This document shows, piece after piece, positions 30,522 to 39,295 of a stretch of 47,972 nucleotides of DNA. The DNA is from an uncultured Thiocystis sp. (GTDB taxonomy: Bacteria; Pseudomonadota; Gammaproteobacteria; Chromatiales; Chromatiaceae), in contig NZ_CAIPNF010000016.1 of the NCBI RefSeq assembly GCF_903866365.1, positions 1 through 47,972 of the forward strand, written 5' to 3'. Both the position numbers and the translations under genes were made by a program. How positions within the stretch are numbered: position 1 is the stretch's first letter; each line of letters opens with the position of its first letter. The notes below the pieces were generated by a model. That model had not been told where the DNA came from and ran no database searches. It saw only the letters and a list, made by a program, of their open reading frames with translations.

Positions 30522-30998
30522 ATGTACGAAAACATGGTCGATGTGTTGATCTATCTCTATGAGAATTATATGGACGGCGAGAGTCAGCCCCCGGTCGACC
30601 AAAGCGATCTGGAAGACGAGCTGTCGGAGGCGGGTTTCAGCAAGACCGAGATCGACAAAGCGCTGCTCTGGCTCGACGAATTGGCCGTTGGGGTCGACGC
30701 CCCTCAGTCCCACGATCACGCCACGGGTTCGCTGCGTCTCTACTGCGAGATCGAATGCGCCAAGCTGGATTTGGAAGCGCGCGGACTGCTCCTGTTTCTG
30801 GAACAGAGCGGAATCCTCGATCCGGCCAGCCGCGAACTGGCGATCGACCGTCTGCTGGCGATCGATCACCCGCTGGTCACGGTCGATGAAGTCAAATGGG
30901 TGGTGCTGCTGGTGCTCATGAATCGCCCAGGCCGGGAAGATGCCTTCACTCAGATGGAGGACATGGTCTATAACGAAGAGCCCGTGTATCTGCATTAA
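30522..30998 (+). CDS. smg: Smg protein (DUF494)
   Basis: A 158-aa protein beginning MYENMVDVLIYLYENYMDGE, the usual Smg start, with LLWLDELA, LRLYCEIECAKLDLEARGLL and LVTVDEVKWVVLLVLMNRPG. Smg is encoded next to dprA and topA across beta- and gammaproteobacteria; its function is not settled. The ATG at 30522 is chosen on this conserved start, although the frame is open from 30414. Confidence 0.92.
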   Translation: MYENMVDVLIYLYENYMDGESQPPVDQSDLEDELSEAGFSKTEIDKALLWLDELAVGVDAPQSHDHATGSLRLYCEIECAKLDLEARGLLLFLEQSGILDPASRELAIDRLLAIDHPLVTVDEVKWVVLLVLMNRPGREDAFTQMEDMVYNEEPVYLH

Positions 30999-31186
30999 AT
31001 TGCGTCCGCTAGGGCATGCCTTGTTGCGCGCATGAATCGATTATTGAATCGCTGATGCCGCGTTTCGCCGCTCGCTTTGACCGATCGGCGAGGCTGAATT
31101 TGCGCGCGGCAAGGCAGATCGCTCTGGACGCGGCTTAAAATCGGTTTACCCTAGGAAAATCGCGCCACCTCCGACCAGAAGACCAC

Positions 31187-33490
31187 ATGAATCTCGTTAT
31201 CGTCGAATCGCCCGCCAAGGCCAAGACCATCGAAAAGTATCTCGGACCCGATTTCGAGGTCATCGCCTCCTATGGCCATGTGCGCGATCTGGTGCCGAAG
31301 GAGGGCGCCGTCGACACCGCGAACGGCTTCGCGATGAAATACCAGATCATCGACCGCAACGAGAAACACGTCCAGGCCATCGCCAAAAAGCTCAAAGGGG
31401 CCACGGCGCTCTATCTAGCGACCGACCCGGATCGCGAGGGCGAGGCGATCTCCTGGCATCTGTATGAACTGCTCAAGGGCCGCAAGCAGTTGGGCGACCG
31501 ACCGGTGCATCGGGTGGTGTTCAACGAGATCACGAAACGCGCGGTCCAGGAGGCGGTCGCGAATCCCCGCGAACTCTCCTATGACCTGGTGAACGCCCAG
31601 CAAGCGCGGCGCGCGCTGGACTATCTGGTCGGTTTCAATCTATCCCCGCTGTTGTGGAAGAAGATCCGCCGCGGACTCTCGGCCGGGCGAGTCCAGAGTC
31701 CGGCGTTGCGTCTGATCTGCGAACGCGAGAACGAGATCGAAGCCTTCGTCCGGCAGGAATACTGGACCATCGAGGCCGATGCCGCGAAAGACGCCAAGTC
31801 ATTCAGCGCCAAGCTGACGACCTTCGGCGGCGACAAGGTGGAGCAGTTCACGATCACCGACGAGACCCGCGCCACCGAGGTGCGGCAGACGCTGGAACAG
31901 GCCGCCAACGGCACACTCAAGGTCGAGCAGGTCGAGCGCAAGCAACGCAAGCGCCATCCCGCGCCGCCCTTCATCACCTCGACCCTCCAGCAGGAGGCGG
32001 CGCGCAAGCTCGGTTTCACGACCCAGCGCACCATGCGGGTGGCCCAGCAACTCTATGAAGGCGTTGACGTGGGCGGCGGCGCGGTCGGTCTGATCAGCTA
32101 TATGCGGACCGACTCGGTCAATCTGGCCCAGGAGGCGGTGGAGGAGATTCGCGCCTATGTGACCGATCGCTATGGCGCCGCCGATCTGCCGGATCAGCCC
32201 CGTCTGTTCAAGACCAAGGCCAAGAACGCCCAGGAGGCGCATGAGGCGATCCGCCCGACCTCGATCCTGCGCGAGCCGGCGGTGGTTAAGGCGCATCTGA
32301 GCCCCGAGCAATTCCGGCTCTACGAGCTGATCTGGAAACGGACCCTGGCCTGTCAGATGGCGCATGCGCTGATCAATCAGGTCGCGGTCGATCTCAGCGC
32401 GGGAGCGGGCAATCTGCTGCGCGCGACCGGCTCGATCATCGCCGAACCGGGCTTCATGCGCGTCTATCTCGAAGGACGCGATGACGCCAGGAGCGCCGAT
32501 GACGACGAGGAGCGCATGCTCCCGGAGATGCAGGTCGGGGATCTGGTCGATCTGCTGGCCATTCGGCCCGAGCAGCATTTCACCGAGCCGCCGCCGCGCT
32601 ATTCCGAGGCTTCGCTGGTCAAGGAACTGGAGGAATTCGGCATTGGCCGGCCATCCACCTACGCGTCCATCATCTCCACCCTGCAGGATCGCGAATACGT
32701 CATCCTCGACAAAAAACGCTTTTCGCCGACCGACGTAGGACGGGTGGTCAACAAATTCCTCACCGAGTATTTTCCTGCTTACGTGGACTACGATTTCACC
32801 GCGCGGCTGGAAGACGAACTGGACGCGGTTTCGCGCGGCGAGGAGGAGTGGGTTCCGCTACTCGAACACTTCTGGAAACCCTTCAAGGAGTTGGTGGATT
32901 ACACTCAGGAGAACGTCAAGCGCAGCGACGTGACGCAGGAAAAGCTCGATGAACTCTGCCCCAAATGCGGCGGGCCGCTGTCCATCCGGCTCGGGCGTAA
33001 CGGACGCTTTATCGGCTGCACCAATTATCCCGACTGCGATTACACCCGCGACCTCAACGCCGACAAGGCGGAGGCCGAGGCGCCGGAGATCGTCGAGGGC
33101 CGAACCTGCCCCGAGTGCGGCTCACCGCTGGAGATCAAACGCGGTCGTTACGGCAAGTTCATCGGTTGCAGCGCCTATCCCAAGTGCAAGCACATCGAGC
33201 CGCTGGAGAAGCCCGAGGATACGGGCGTGGTCTGTCCCAAATGTCAAAAGGGCACGTTGCAAAAGAAAAAATCGCGGCGGGGCAAGATTTTTTATTCCTG
33301 CTCCACCTATCCCAAGTGCGATTATGCGGTCTGGGACGAGCCCATCGCCGAACCCTGTCCAAAGTGCGGCTGGGCGGTGATGACCATCAAGACGACCAAG
33401 ACCAAGGGCGCGGCCAAGGTTTGTCCGCAGAAGGAATGCGGTTATCGCGAGCCGCTCGATCAGCCCGAGACGCAAGAGGCCGACTCCTGA
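31187..33490 (+). CDS. topA: DNA topoisomerase I
   Basis: Type IA topoisomerase that relaxes negative supercoils. At 767 aa it has an N-terminal Toprim domain (LVIVESPAKAKTIEKYLG; TDPDREGEAISWHL), the catalytic Tyr at about residue 305 in LISYMRTDSVN, and HEAIRPTS. The C-terminal region contains four four-Cys zinc ribbons starting at about residue 590: CPKCGG, CPECGS, CPKCQK and CPKCGW. Its length is lower than the 865 aa of E. coli but normal for related gammaproteobacteria. It is followed by about 290 bases with a repeat and no gene. Confidence 0.96.
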   Translation: MNLVIVESPAKAKTIEKYLGPDFEVIASYGHVRDLVPKEGAVDTANGFAMKYQIIDRNEKHVQAIAKKLKGATALYLATDPDREGEAISWHLYELLKGRKQLGDRPVHRVVFNEITKRAVQEAVANPRELSYDLVNAQQARRALDYLVGFNLSPLLWKKIRRGLSAGRVQSPALRLICERENEIEAFVRQEYWTIEADAAKDAKSFSAKLTTFGGDKVEQFTITDETRATEVRQTLEQAANGTLKVEQVERKQRKRHPAPPFITSTLQQEAARKLGFTTQRTMRVAQQLYEGVDVGGGAVGLISYMRTDSVNLAQEAVEEIRAYVTDRYGAADLPDQPRLFKTKAKNAQEAHEAIRPTSILREPAVVKAHLSPEQFRLYELIWKRTLACQMAHALINQVAVDLSAGAGNLLRATGSIIAEPGFMRVYLEGRDDARSADDDEERMLPEMQVGDLVDLLAIRPEQHFTEPPPRYSEASLVKELEEFGIGRPSTYASIISTLQDREYVILDKKRFSPTDVGRVVNKFLTEYFPAYVDYDFTARLEDELDAVSRGEEEWVPLLEHFWKPFKELVDYTQENVKRSDVTQEKLDELCPKCGGPLSIRLGRNGRFIGCTNYPDCDYTRDLNADKAEAEAPEIVEGRTCPECGSPLEIKRGRYGKFIGCSAYPKCKHIEPLEKPEDTGVVCPKCQKGTLQKKKSRRGKIFYSCSTYPKCDYAVWDEPIAEPCPKCGWAVMTIKTTKTKGAAKVCPQKECGYREPLDQPETQEADS

Positions 33491-33602
33491 GCGCATCCAG
33501 GGGAGGGTGCTGGCGTCAGCGCCATCGGCTTCTCCAATCGCCGTGGGTGATCGCTGATGTGCGGTTTGCCGAATGGCCATTTAACCCGAATATTTCATGA
33601 AT

Positions 33603-33746
33603 TCACCACAAAGGCACGAAGAACGCAAAGGAAACAATACCTTGAGGATTTCCATGCGGCTTGTCTCCTGGTCGAGCCAGCCTCGGCCAAGCTTCCGCCA
33701 AACATCCTTGATTCAATCCTTTGCGGCCTTCGCGTCTTTGCGGTGA
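33603..33746. repeat. Imperfect inverted repeat, 30-bp arms, 144 bp overall
   Basis: The left arm (33603-33632, beginning TCACCACAAAGGCACGAAG) and the reverse complement of the right arm (33717-33746) agree at 25 of 30 positions. About 84 bases lie between them. It lies in the gene-free stretch 33491-33784 downstream of topA and resembles the dispersed CGCAAAG/GCGAAG-type intergenic repeats seen in many bacteria. It could also pause transcription between the convergent genes. Confidence 0.8.
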
Positions 33747-33784
33747 GAAATCCGGGTTAACTTCAACGAATTTCCAATCGACGT

Positions 33785-35278
33785 CTAACGCTTCCGAGTG
33801 CTTCCGCCCGCTAAGGAACCCATGATTCCCCGCACGAGCTGACGCCCGATCTGACTGCCCAGCGAGCGCATGGCGCTGGTGGCGAAGGCTTCAATGGGGG
33901 TCTGGCGGTTGCTGGTTCGCCCGGCTGCGGGATTCCTGGCGCCGCGACCGCCACCGAAAGCGTCGGAAAGGTCCGCTTCAGCCGCGGCCGCTTGCGTCCG
34001 CTGTTCCAGAATCTCATGGGCCGAGACGCGGTCGATCGGGATGTCATAAATCCCCTTGACCAGCGATTGCTCCAGGATGGCGCGACGTTGCGCCTCGCTG
34101 ATGGGTCCAAGCTGGCTGCCGGGGGGCGCGATGTCGACTCGCTGGACGATGCCGGGGATGCCCTCCGCATCCAGGGTGGAGACCAGCGCCTCGCCGACCC
34201 CAAGCTCGGTGATGACGGTCTCGGTGTCGAGCGCCGGATTCTGCCGGAAGGTCTGGGCCGCCACCCGCACCGCCTTCTGATCCTTGGGCGTGTAGGCGCG
34301 CAGGGCGTGCTGCACCCGGTTGCCGAGCTGACCGAGCACCGATTCGGGCACGTCGAGCGGATTCTGGGTAACGAAATAGACGCCAACGCCCTTGGAGCGG
34401 ATCAGCCGCACGACCTTTTCGATATTGTCCAGCAGCACTTTGGGCGCGTCGTCGAACATCAGGTGCGCCTCGTCGAAAAAGAGCACCATCTTCGGTTTCT
34501 CCCGGTCGCCGACCTCGGGCAGTTCCTCGAAGAGTTCGGACAGCAGCCAGAGCAGGAAGGTGGAATAGAGCGCCGGCGCATGAATCAGCTTGTCGGCGGC
34601 GAGCACGTTGATGTAGCCGTGGCCGTGCTCGTCGGTCTGCATCATGTCCTGGAGCGCCAGCGCCGGCTCGCCAAACAGGATGTCGCCGCCCTGCTGTTCC
34701 AGCGCCAGCAGGCGGCGCAGGATGGCCCCAACACTGGCGCTGGAAACATTGCCATAGCGGGTCTGAAGGTCGGCCGCGTGCTCCGAAACATGGCCGAGAA
34801 GCGCCCGCAGATCCTTCATGTCGAGCAGCAGCCAGCCGTTCTCGTCGGCGACCTGGAAGACGATGTTGATGACGCCCTCCTGAACTTCGTTGAGATTGAG
34901 CAGCCGCGCCAGCAGCAGGGGGCCAAGCTCGGTGAGCGTGGTGCGCACCGGATGACCCTGTTCGCCATGGATGTCCCAGAACATCACCGGGTTGGCGGCG
35001 TAGACGAAGCCGTCTTCGCGTTCCAGATGCATGCCGGCGACCCGTTCCGCCACCCGCCGATTGTCGCCGCCGGCCTGGGCGATGCCCGCGAGATCGCCCT
35101 TGATGTCGGCCAGAAACACCGGCACGCCGATCCGGCTGAACTGCTCGGCGAGCCGTTGCAGCGTGACCGTCTTGCCGGTCCCGGTCGCGCCGGCCACTAA
35201 TCCGTGACGGTTGGCCATGCGCGCGAGGAGGGAGACGGACGCATCGCCGTGTTTGCCGAGGAGGATGGACGATGTCAT
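33785..35278 (-). CDS. HerA-like ATPase (DUF853 family, YjgR-like)
   Basis: A P-loop ATPase of the HerA/FtsK superclass, about 497 aa from the ATG at 35278 (MTSSILLGKHGD). Walker A is GATGTGKTVTLQ, followed by VFLADIKGDLAGIAQ. Walker B is MVLFFDEAHLMF, followed by GVYFVTQNPLDVPESVLGQL and GNRVQHALRAYTPKDQKAV. The family is widespread; E. coli YjgR has no firm function. An in-frame ATG 24 codons upstream exists but the extra residues are not conserved. It stands alone. Confidence 0.88.
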   Translation of the reverse strand: MTSSILLGKHGDASVSLLARMANRHGLVAGATGTGKTVTLQRLAEQFSRIGVPVFLADIKGDLAGIAQAGGDNRRVAERVAGMHLEREDGFVYAANPVMFWDIHGEQGHPVRTTLTELGPLLLARLLNLNEVQEGVINIVFQVADENGWLLLDMKDLRALLGHVSEHAADLQTRYGNVSSASVGAILRRLLALEQQGGDILFGEPALALQDMMQTDEHGHGYINVLAADKLIHAPALYSTFLLWLLSELFEELPEVGDREKPKMVLFFDEAHLMFDDAPKVLLDNIEKVVRLIRSKGVGVYFVTQNPLDVPESVLGQLGNRVQHALRAYTPKDQKAVRVAAQTFRQNPALDTETVITELGVGEALVSTLDAEGIPGIVQRVDIAPPGSQLGPISEAQRRAILEQSLVKGIYDIPIDRVSAHEILEQRTQAAAAEADLSDAFGGGRGARNPAAGRTSNRQTPIEAFATSAMRSLGSQIGRQLVRGIMGSLAGGSTRKR

Positions 35279-35402
35279 GAAAGGCGCTCCGTGTAATTTG
35301 GGCGATGCGGACGTGTCGGCGAGTATACCCATTGCATTCGGAGCGATCATGCCAAATCATGGAGGTCGATAAAAAACCCCTTTGGACCATTTGAATCCGG
35401 AC

Positions 35403-35855
35403 ATGATCAAGATGTACAACCCTCTTCGCCAATTCGCCTTCCTGCTCGGCGCGGCGTTTCTGTTGATCGGCTGTTCGCAGGCGGCCGGACCGACGCTGAC
35501 GGCGCCGGAGGCGCTCGCCAAAGCCCAAGCCGCGGAGCTGACGCTTATCGATATCCGCACCCCCATGGAATGGCGCCAGACCGGCGTTGCACCGCTCGCC
35601 CTGCGCATCGATATGCAAAATCCAAAGGGGCCAGAGGGCTTCGCGGACAAGGTGCTGACGGCGGTGCAGGGCGACAAATCGGCCCCGATCGCCATCATCT
35701 GCCGCACCGGCAATCGCAGCGGTTACATGCAGCAGGAACTGATGGCCCGCGGGTTTTCCAACGTCTACAACGTCTCGGAAGGCATGGTCGGCAGCAAGGC
35801 CGGTCCTGGCTGGATTCGGCGCGGTCTGCCGATCGAATCCTGCACGAACTGCTGA
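35403..35855 (+). CDS. Rhodanese-domain lipoprotein
   Basis: A small exported protein with a signal sequence and lipobox (AAFLLIGCSQ), so probably anchored in the envelope. It has a single rhodanese domain with LTLIDIRTPMEWRQTGVAPL and the active-site loop CRTGNRSGYMQQELMARGF, where the Cys would carry the persulfide. Single-domain periplasmic rhodaneses move sulfane sulfur, which would fit a sulfur-oxidising host, although the substrate is not known. Starts at 35382 or 35412 are also possible. Confidence 0.85.
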   Translation: MIKMYNPLRQFAFLLGAAFLLIGCSQAAGPTLTAPEALAKAQAAELTLIDIRTPMEWRQTGVAPLALRIDMQNPKGPEGFADKVLTAVQGDKSAPIAIICRTGNRSGYMQQELMARGFSNVYNVSEGMVGSKAGPGWIRRGLPIESCTNC

Positions 35856-35930
35856 CGATGGAGCGGACCCCGGCATTGCCGCGTCGCCGGGGCCGCCAGA
35901 TACAGATCGCCCTGGAAAGAGCGGTTGAAC

Positions 35931-35956
35931 CACGAAAAACACGAAAAACACGAAAA
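35931..35956. repeat. Short tandem repeat, CACGAAAAA x about 2.9
   Basis: Nearly three 9-bp units in the 170-bp gap between the rhodanese and cyclophilin genes, preceded by GGTTGAAC. It resembles the dispersed intergenic AACCACGAA-type repeats found in many bacterial genomes. Confidence 0.75.
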
Positions 35957-36027
35957 TTTTCAAAGGGTCGCCAAGCCGCTGGATTTAGGACCACTGGCCA
36001 CTCTCAACCTCAACCTCAGGAGTTAGC

Positions 36028-36606
36028 ATGTCCAACCCTTCAGCTTATCTCGCCAGTGTCCTGCTCGCCGCCACCGCCACGCCCGCATTCGCGGAAAACC
36101 CCAGGGTCGCGCTCGACGTGACCATCGGCGGCCAGCCCGCCGGGACCATCGTCATCGAACTCTTCGCCGATGTCACGCCCAAGACGGCGGACAATTTCCG
36201 GGCGCTCTGCACCGGCGAGAAAGGCAAGGGCAAGAGCGGCAAGGATCTGAGTTACGCCGGCAGCCCCTTTCACCGCATCATCCCGGAATTCATGATCCAG
36301 GGCGGCGACTTCACCAACGGCAACGGGACCGGCGGCGAATCCATCTATGGCGAAAAATTCCCGGACGAGAACTTCCAGCTCAAGCACACCGAGGCGGGCA
36401 CGCTCTCGATGGCGAACGCCGGACCGAACACCAATGGTTCGCAGTTCTTCATCACGGTCGCGCCGACGCCCTGGCTGGACGGCAAGCACGTCGTCTTCGG
36501 CAAGGTGGTCGACGGGATGGATGTGGTGCGGGCGATGGAAGCCCAGGGCTCGCGCTCCGGGCGTCCGCTCACGGAGGTGGCGCTGGAGGCATGCCGTCAG
36601 CTCTGA
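36028..36606 (+). CDS. Exported peptidyl-prolyl cis-trans isomerase, eukaryote-like cyclophilin
   Basis: A 192-aa cyclophilin with a cleavable signal peptide ([11 protein letters not shown]), so it acts in the periplasm. Catalytic landmarks are [30 protein letters not shown] and [13 protein letters not shown]. It contains the divergent loop [19 protein letters not shown] and the motif [19 protein letters not shown], which are typical of eukaryotic CypA-type proteins rather than of the shorter bacterial PpiA/PpiB. An AGGAG ribosome site sits 7 bases before the ATG. Confidence 0.9.
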   Translation: MSNPSAYLASVLLAATATPAFAENPRVALDVTIGGQPAGTIVIELFADVTPKTADNFRALCTGEKGKGKSGKDLSYAGSPFHRIIPEFMIQGGDFTNGNGTGGESIYGEKFPDENFQLKHTEAGTLSMANAGPNTNGSQFFITVAPTPWLDGKHVVFGKVVDGMDVVRAMEAQGSRSGRPLTEVALEACRQL

Positions 36607-36835
36607 GGTCGGAAGCGCGTGGAGGCGGTTCCCGAATCCGGTTTGGGACCGCGCTCCATCAGGGCCATCCTCGCGGTGTCCTGGCATCGGCTCCTGACTT
36701 GGGGCGATGCCGCCCGCATCCTGGAAGTGCCCGGTGCGGTCGTTAAATAACGAGTAAAAAGATAAGTTAAACAACGACAGCGACTGCGACGACACTGACG
36801 CCAAAGGTATTCGTTAAAGGGCTTCCATGGTTGCG
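36607..36835. other. Gap between convergent genes with small palindrome
   Basis: No gene is seen. A perfect 12-bp palindrome, CGTTAAATAACG, at 36741-36752 is followed by GAGTAAAAAG. It is too short to be called a terminator with confidence. Confidence 0.3.
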
Positions 36836-38026
36836 CTATTCCAGCGCTTTATACGCCTTGAGGAGCTTTGGGATTTCATATTTCCACTCCAGTTCGTTTT
36901 CGACCCGGCGCCGGCCAAACGCGCCCATGGTGCGTCGTCGGTCTGGATCGTCAAGCAGCTCGACGATTTTGCGACCCATGTCTTTGGGGTCATTTTGCGT
37001 GGCGTAAAGCGATGACTCTTGCGCCGAGAAGCGACCTTCGGTCAGTTCGAACTGGACGATGGGCTTGCCGAGCGCCATGTATTCCATGATTTTGTTCATG
37101 GTCGATTGATCGTTCATGGGATTGGCCACATCGGGATTCACGCAGATGTCCGCAGTGTTCAGGACTTCCAGAAGCTGCTGATCCGAGACACGACCCGTAA
37201 AGGTGACATACTCGTCGACCCCGAGCGTTCTCGACAGATCGATCATCTCCTCCAGCGAGGTTCCGCCGCCGATCAGGCAGAATTGAATGTCGTGGCGCCC
37301 AAGATCCCGGACGATGAAATCCACCGCCTGAAGCAAGAGATCGATCCCCTCCTGTTTGCCCATCACCCCAACGTAGCCGACAAGAAATGCGCGCCCCTTT
37401 TTCCAGGAGGGGACGGGCGGAACGATCTTCAGGCGTTCAAGCATCGGCCCGCTGCGAACCACGAAGACGTTGGCGGGATTCATACCGCCACGTTCGATCG
37501 CAATTTTTCGGTAGGACTCATTGGTGGCAATCGAAACGTCGGCGGTGCGAAAGGTCATGCGTTCAAGCCAGACGAGAAGCTTCCAGTAGAAATTCCGTTT
37601 GCCGAATTTGGCTTCGTAGAGTTCGGGATTGATATCGTGATGATCGAAGAGAAATTTTGTGCCGAAGATCGCTTTGAAGAGTCCGCCGATCACAAAAAAA
37701 AGATCGGGAGGATTACAGGCGTGAATGATGTCCACGCCATGCTTGCGCCGCACCTTCAGCGCCAGCCATAGCGTATGAAAGAGGGCGACGGAGTACTCGA
37801 CGAGATACCCTTTGGCACCCTCCGCTTCCAGCGGAAGTCGGTAACGGTAGAGATGAATTCCCTCGATTTCCTCGTAGCGGGCTTCATAGCCTTTTCCCGT
37901 TGGGCAGATGATCGAAACGGCATAGCCATTGGCGGCCAGTGTCGTGGCCTCCTGCCAGACCCTTCGGTCAAACGGAGAAGGTAAATTCTCGACGAGGATC
38001 AGAACACGGCGAAGGGTTTGATTCAT
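36836..38026 (-). CDS. Glycosyltransferase family 4
   Basis: A 396-aa GT-B retaining glycosyltransferase probably working on a surface polysaccharide at the inner face of the membrane. The N-terminal acceptor domain has SPFDRRVWQEATTLAANGY and DIIHACNPPDLF. The C-terminal nucleotide-sugar domain has FLVGYVGVMGKQEGIDLLLQ, the GG-containing FCLIGGGTSLEEM and the E-x7-E-type region KIMEYMALGKPIVQFELTEG. The ATG at 38026 is chosen; a longer frame reading upstream is not conserved. It ends close to the zapD-yacG pair but is probably separate. The sugar is unknown. Confidence 0.88.
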   Translation of the reverse strand: MNQTLRRVLILVENLPSPFDRRVWQEATTLAANGYAVSIICPTGKGYEARYEEIEGIHLYRYRLPLEAEGAKGYLVEYSVALFHTLWLALKVRRKHGVDIIHACNPPDLFFVIGGLFKAIFGTKFLFDHHDINPELYEAKFGKRNFYWKLLVWLERMTFRTADVSIATNESYRKIAIERGGMNPANVFVVRSGPMLERLKIVPPVPSWKKGRAFLVGYVGVMGKQEGIDLLLQAVDFIVRDLGRHDIQFCLIGGGTSLEEMIDLSRTLGVDEYVTFTGRVSDQQLLEVLNTADICVNPDVANPMNDQSTMNKIMEYMALGKPIVQFELTEGRFSAQESSLYATQNDPKDMGRKIVELLDDPDRRRTMGAFGRRRVENELEWKYEIPKLLKAYKALE

Positions 38027-38179
38027 GGGTTCGCTCCAGGCAGGTCTGGCTAATACAAGGATTTCCGAAACAATCCGGGAGTTTATCCCAGGCTCGCTTG
38101 CCAGTCGCTGACCCGGCGGCAGGCGATGGCGGCGCGTCAGGGTCGCCAGCGCAACCCTCAAGCCGCCGCGGGTCGCATC

Positions 38180-38380
38180 TCAGTGGTGGGTGGCGTTGTC
38201 GTCGGAGGGTGGCGGATCCTCGCTCTGCGCATCCGTGGGATCGCTGATCCGGTGGTTCTCGTCCAGCCAGTCGCCGAGGTCGATCAGTCGGCAGCGCTTG
38301 CTGCAGAAGGGACGCCAGGTCGAGGTGTCGGTCCATTCCACTGGCTTTCCGCAATGGGGACAGGCAACGGTGATCGCCAT
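38180..38380 (-). CDS. yacG: DNA gyrase inhibitor / zinc-ribbon protein YacG
   Basis: A 66-aa protein with the four-Cys zinc site split as [10 protein letters not shown] and [15 protein letters not shown], then an acidic tail. In E. coli YacG binds GyrB and inhibits supercoiling. It starts 2 bases after the zapD stop, the usual zapD-yacG order. Confidence 0.9.
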   Translation of the reverse strand: MAITVACPHCGKPVEWTDTSTWRPFCSKRCRLIDLGDWLDENHRISDPTDAQSEDPPPSDDNATHH

Positions 38381-38382
38381 GG

Positions 38383-39150
38383 TTACAACACGCAACAAGT
38401 GAGTCTGAAGTGAACGTCATCGGCACGCTGGGAGGGGCGCCCGTTGGATTCAACCGCCATGAACCGGATGCTGAAGCGGTTTTTGTGTCCACTGATCTCG
38501 GGGTAGCTCGCTTCGGAGGCGTCGAGTCCGACGCGCAGCATCTGTGCTGGAGCAGCGGGATTCAGCGCCTCTTGAAAAAAGCCTCCCGTGGCCAGGGTGC
38601 GTCGAGGCGAAGCGCTGCCGCGCACCAGGGAGAGCGCGATCTGGATCGCGCTGACCGCTGGCGTGAGGTCATGCCGCCAGTGATCGAACCGCGCCTGCCG
38701 TCTCTCTGGCGGCTGGATCAGCCAATAATGGTAATGCGGCAGATCGAAGCTGCAGGTGCCGCCTGGAATGCTGCTGCGTTGGGCGATCGCCTTGAGGAAT
38801 TCATCTTCGCGGGCGGTTTGACCAATGGGGCCGTTCATACCTTGTACCCCATCGACTGCATCGTCGAGGTCGCCCAATACCTGCGTCAGTGCGTTCGGAT
38901 CGACGCCGGGTTTATCGGCGAGTCGGCTGAGTGTGCCGAGGTGGCGGTCCAGCTCCTTGAGAATCTCGTTCTTGATATCCGAACGCGCCGTGATGGCGGC
39001 GATCTCCAGCAGCGCTTCGATCGCGACCCGGGTGGCGGAGGGATCGAACTGATCGGCGAAGTGCTGAAGTCGCTCGAACAGATGCTCAAGCCGCAGAAAG
39101 GTGCGGATGCGTTCGTTCAGCGGATATTCGAAAATGATCGATGTCGACAC
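38383..39150 (-). CDS. zapD: Cell division protein ZapD
   Basis: A 255-aa FtsZ-bundling protein (DUF1342). It begins [20 protein letters not shown], the family's conserved N terminus, followed by [36 protein letters not shown] and a C-terminal beta domain. It is the first gene of the zapD-yacG pair; coaE and the pilD genes that often precede it in other gammaproteobacteria are not here. Confidence 0.93.
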   Translation of the reverse strand: MSTSIIFEYPLNERIRTFLRLEHLFERLQHFADQFDPSATRVAIEALLEIAAITARSDIKNEILKELDRHLGTLSRLADKPGVDPNALTQVLGDLDDAVDGVQGMNGPIGQTAREDEFLKAIAQRSSIPGGTCSFDLPHYHYWLIQPPERRQARFDHWRHDLTPAVSAIQIALSLVRGSASPRRTLATGGFFQEALNPAAPAQMLRVGLDASEASYPEISGHKNRFSIRFMAVESNGRPSQRADDVHFRLTCCVL

Positions 39151-39295
39151 GTTGATGTCCCAAAGCTAGGCGGGAGGCTCGTCGAGTTGACGCGGGCCGC
39201 ACGGCGAGTGCGGCATGGTGCTCCATAGGGCTAGCCCACGCGCGGTTCGGATACTTAAATTCTCCCGGTTTTCCCGCGCGATGTCACGAACCACA

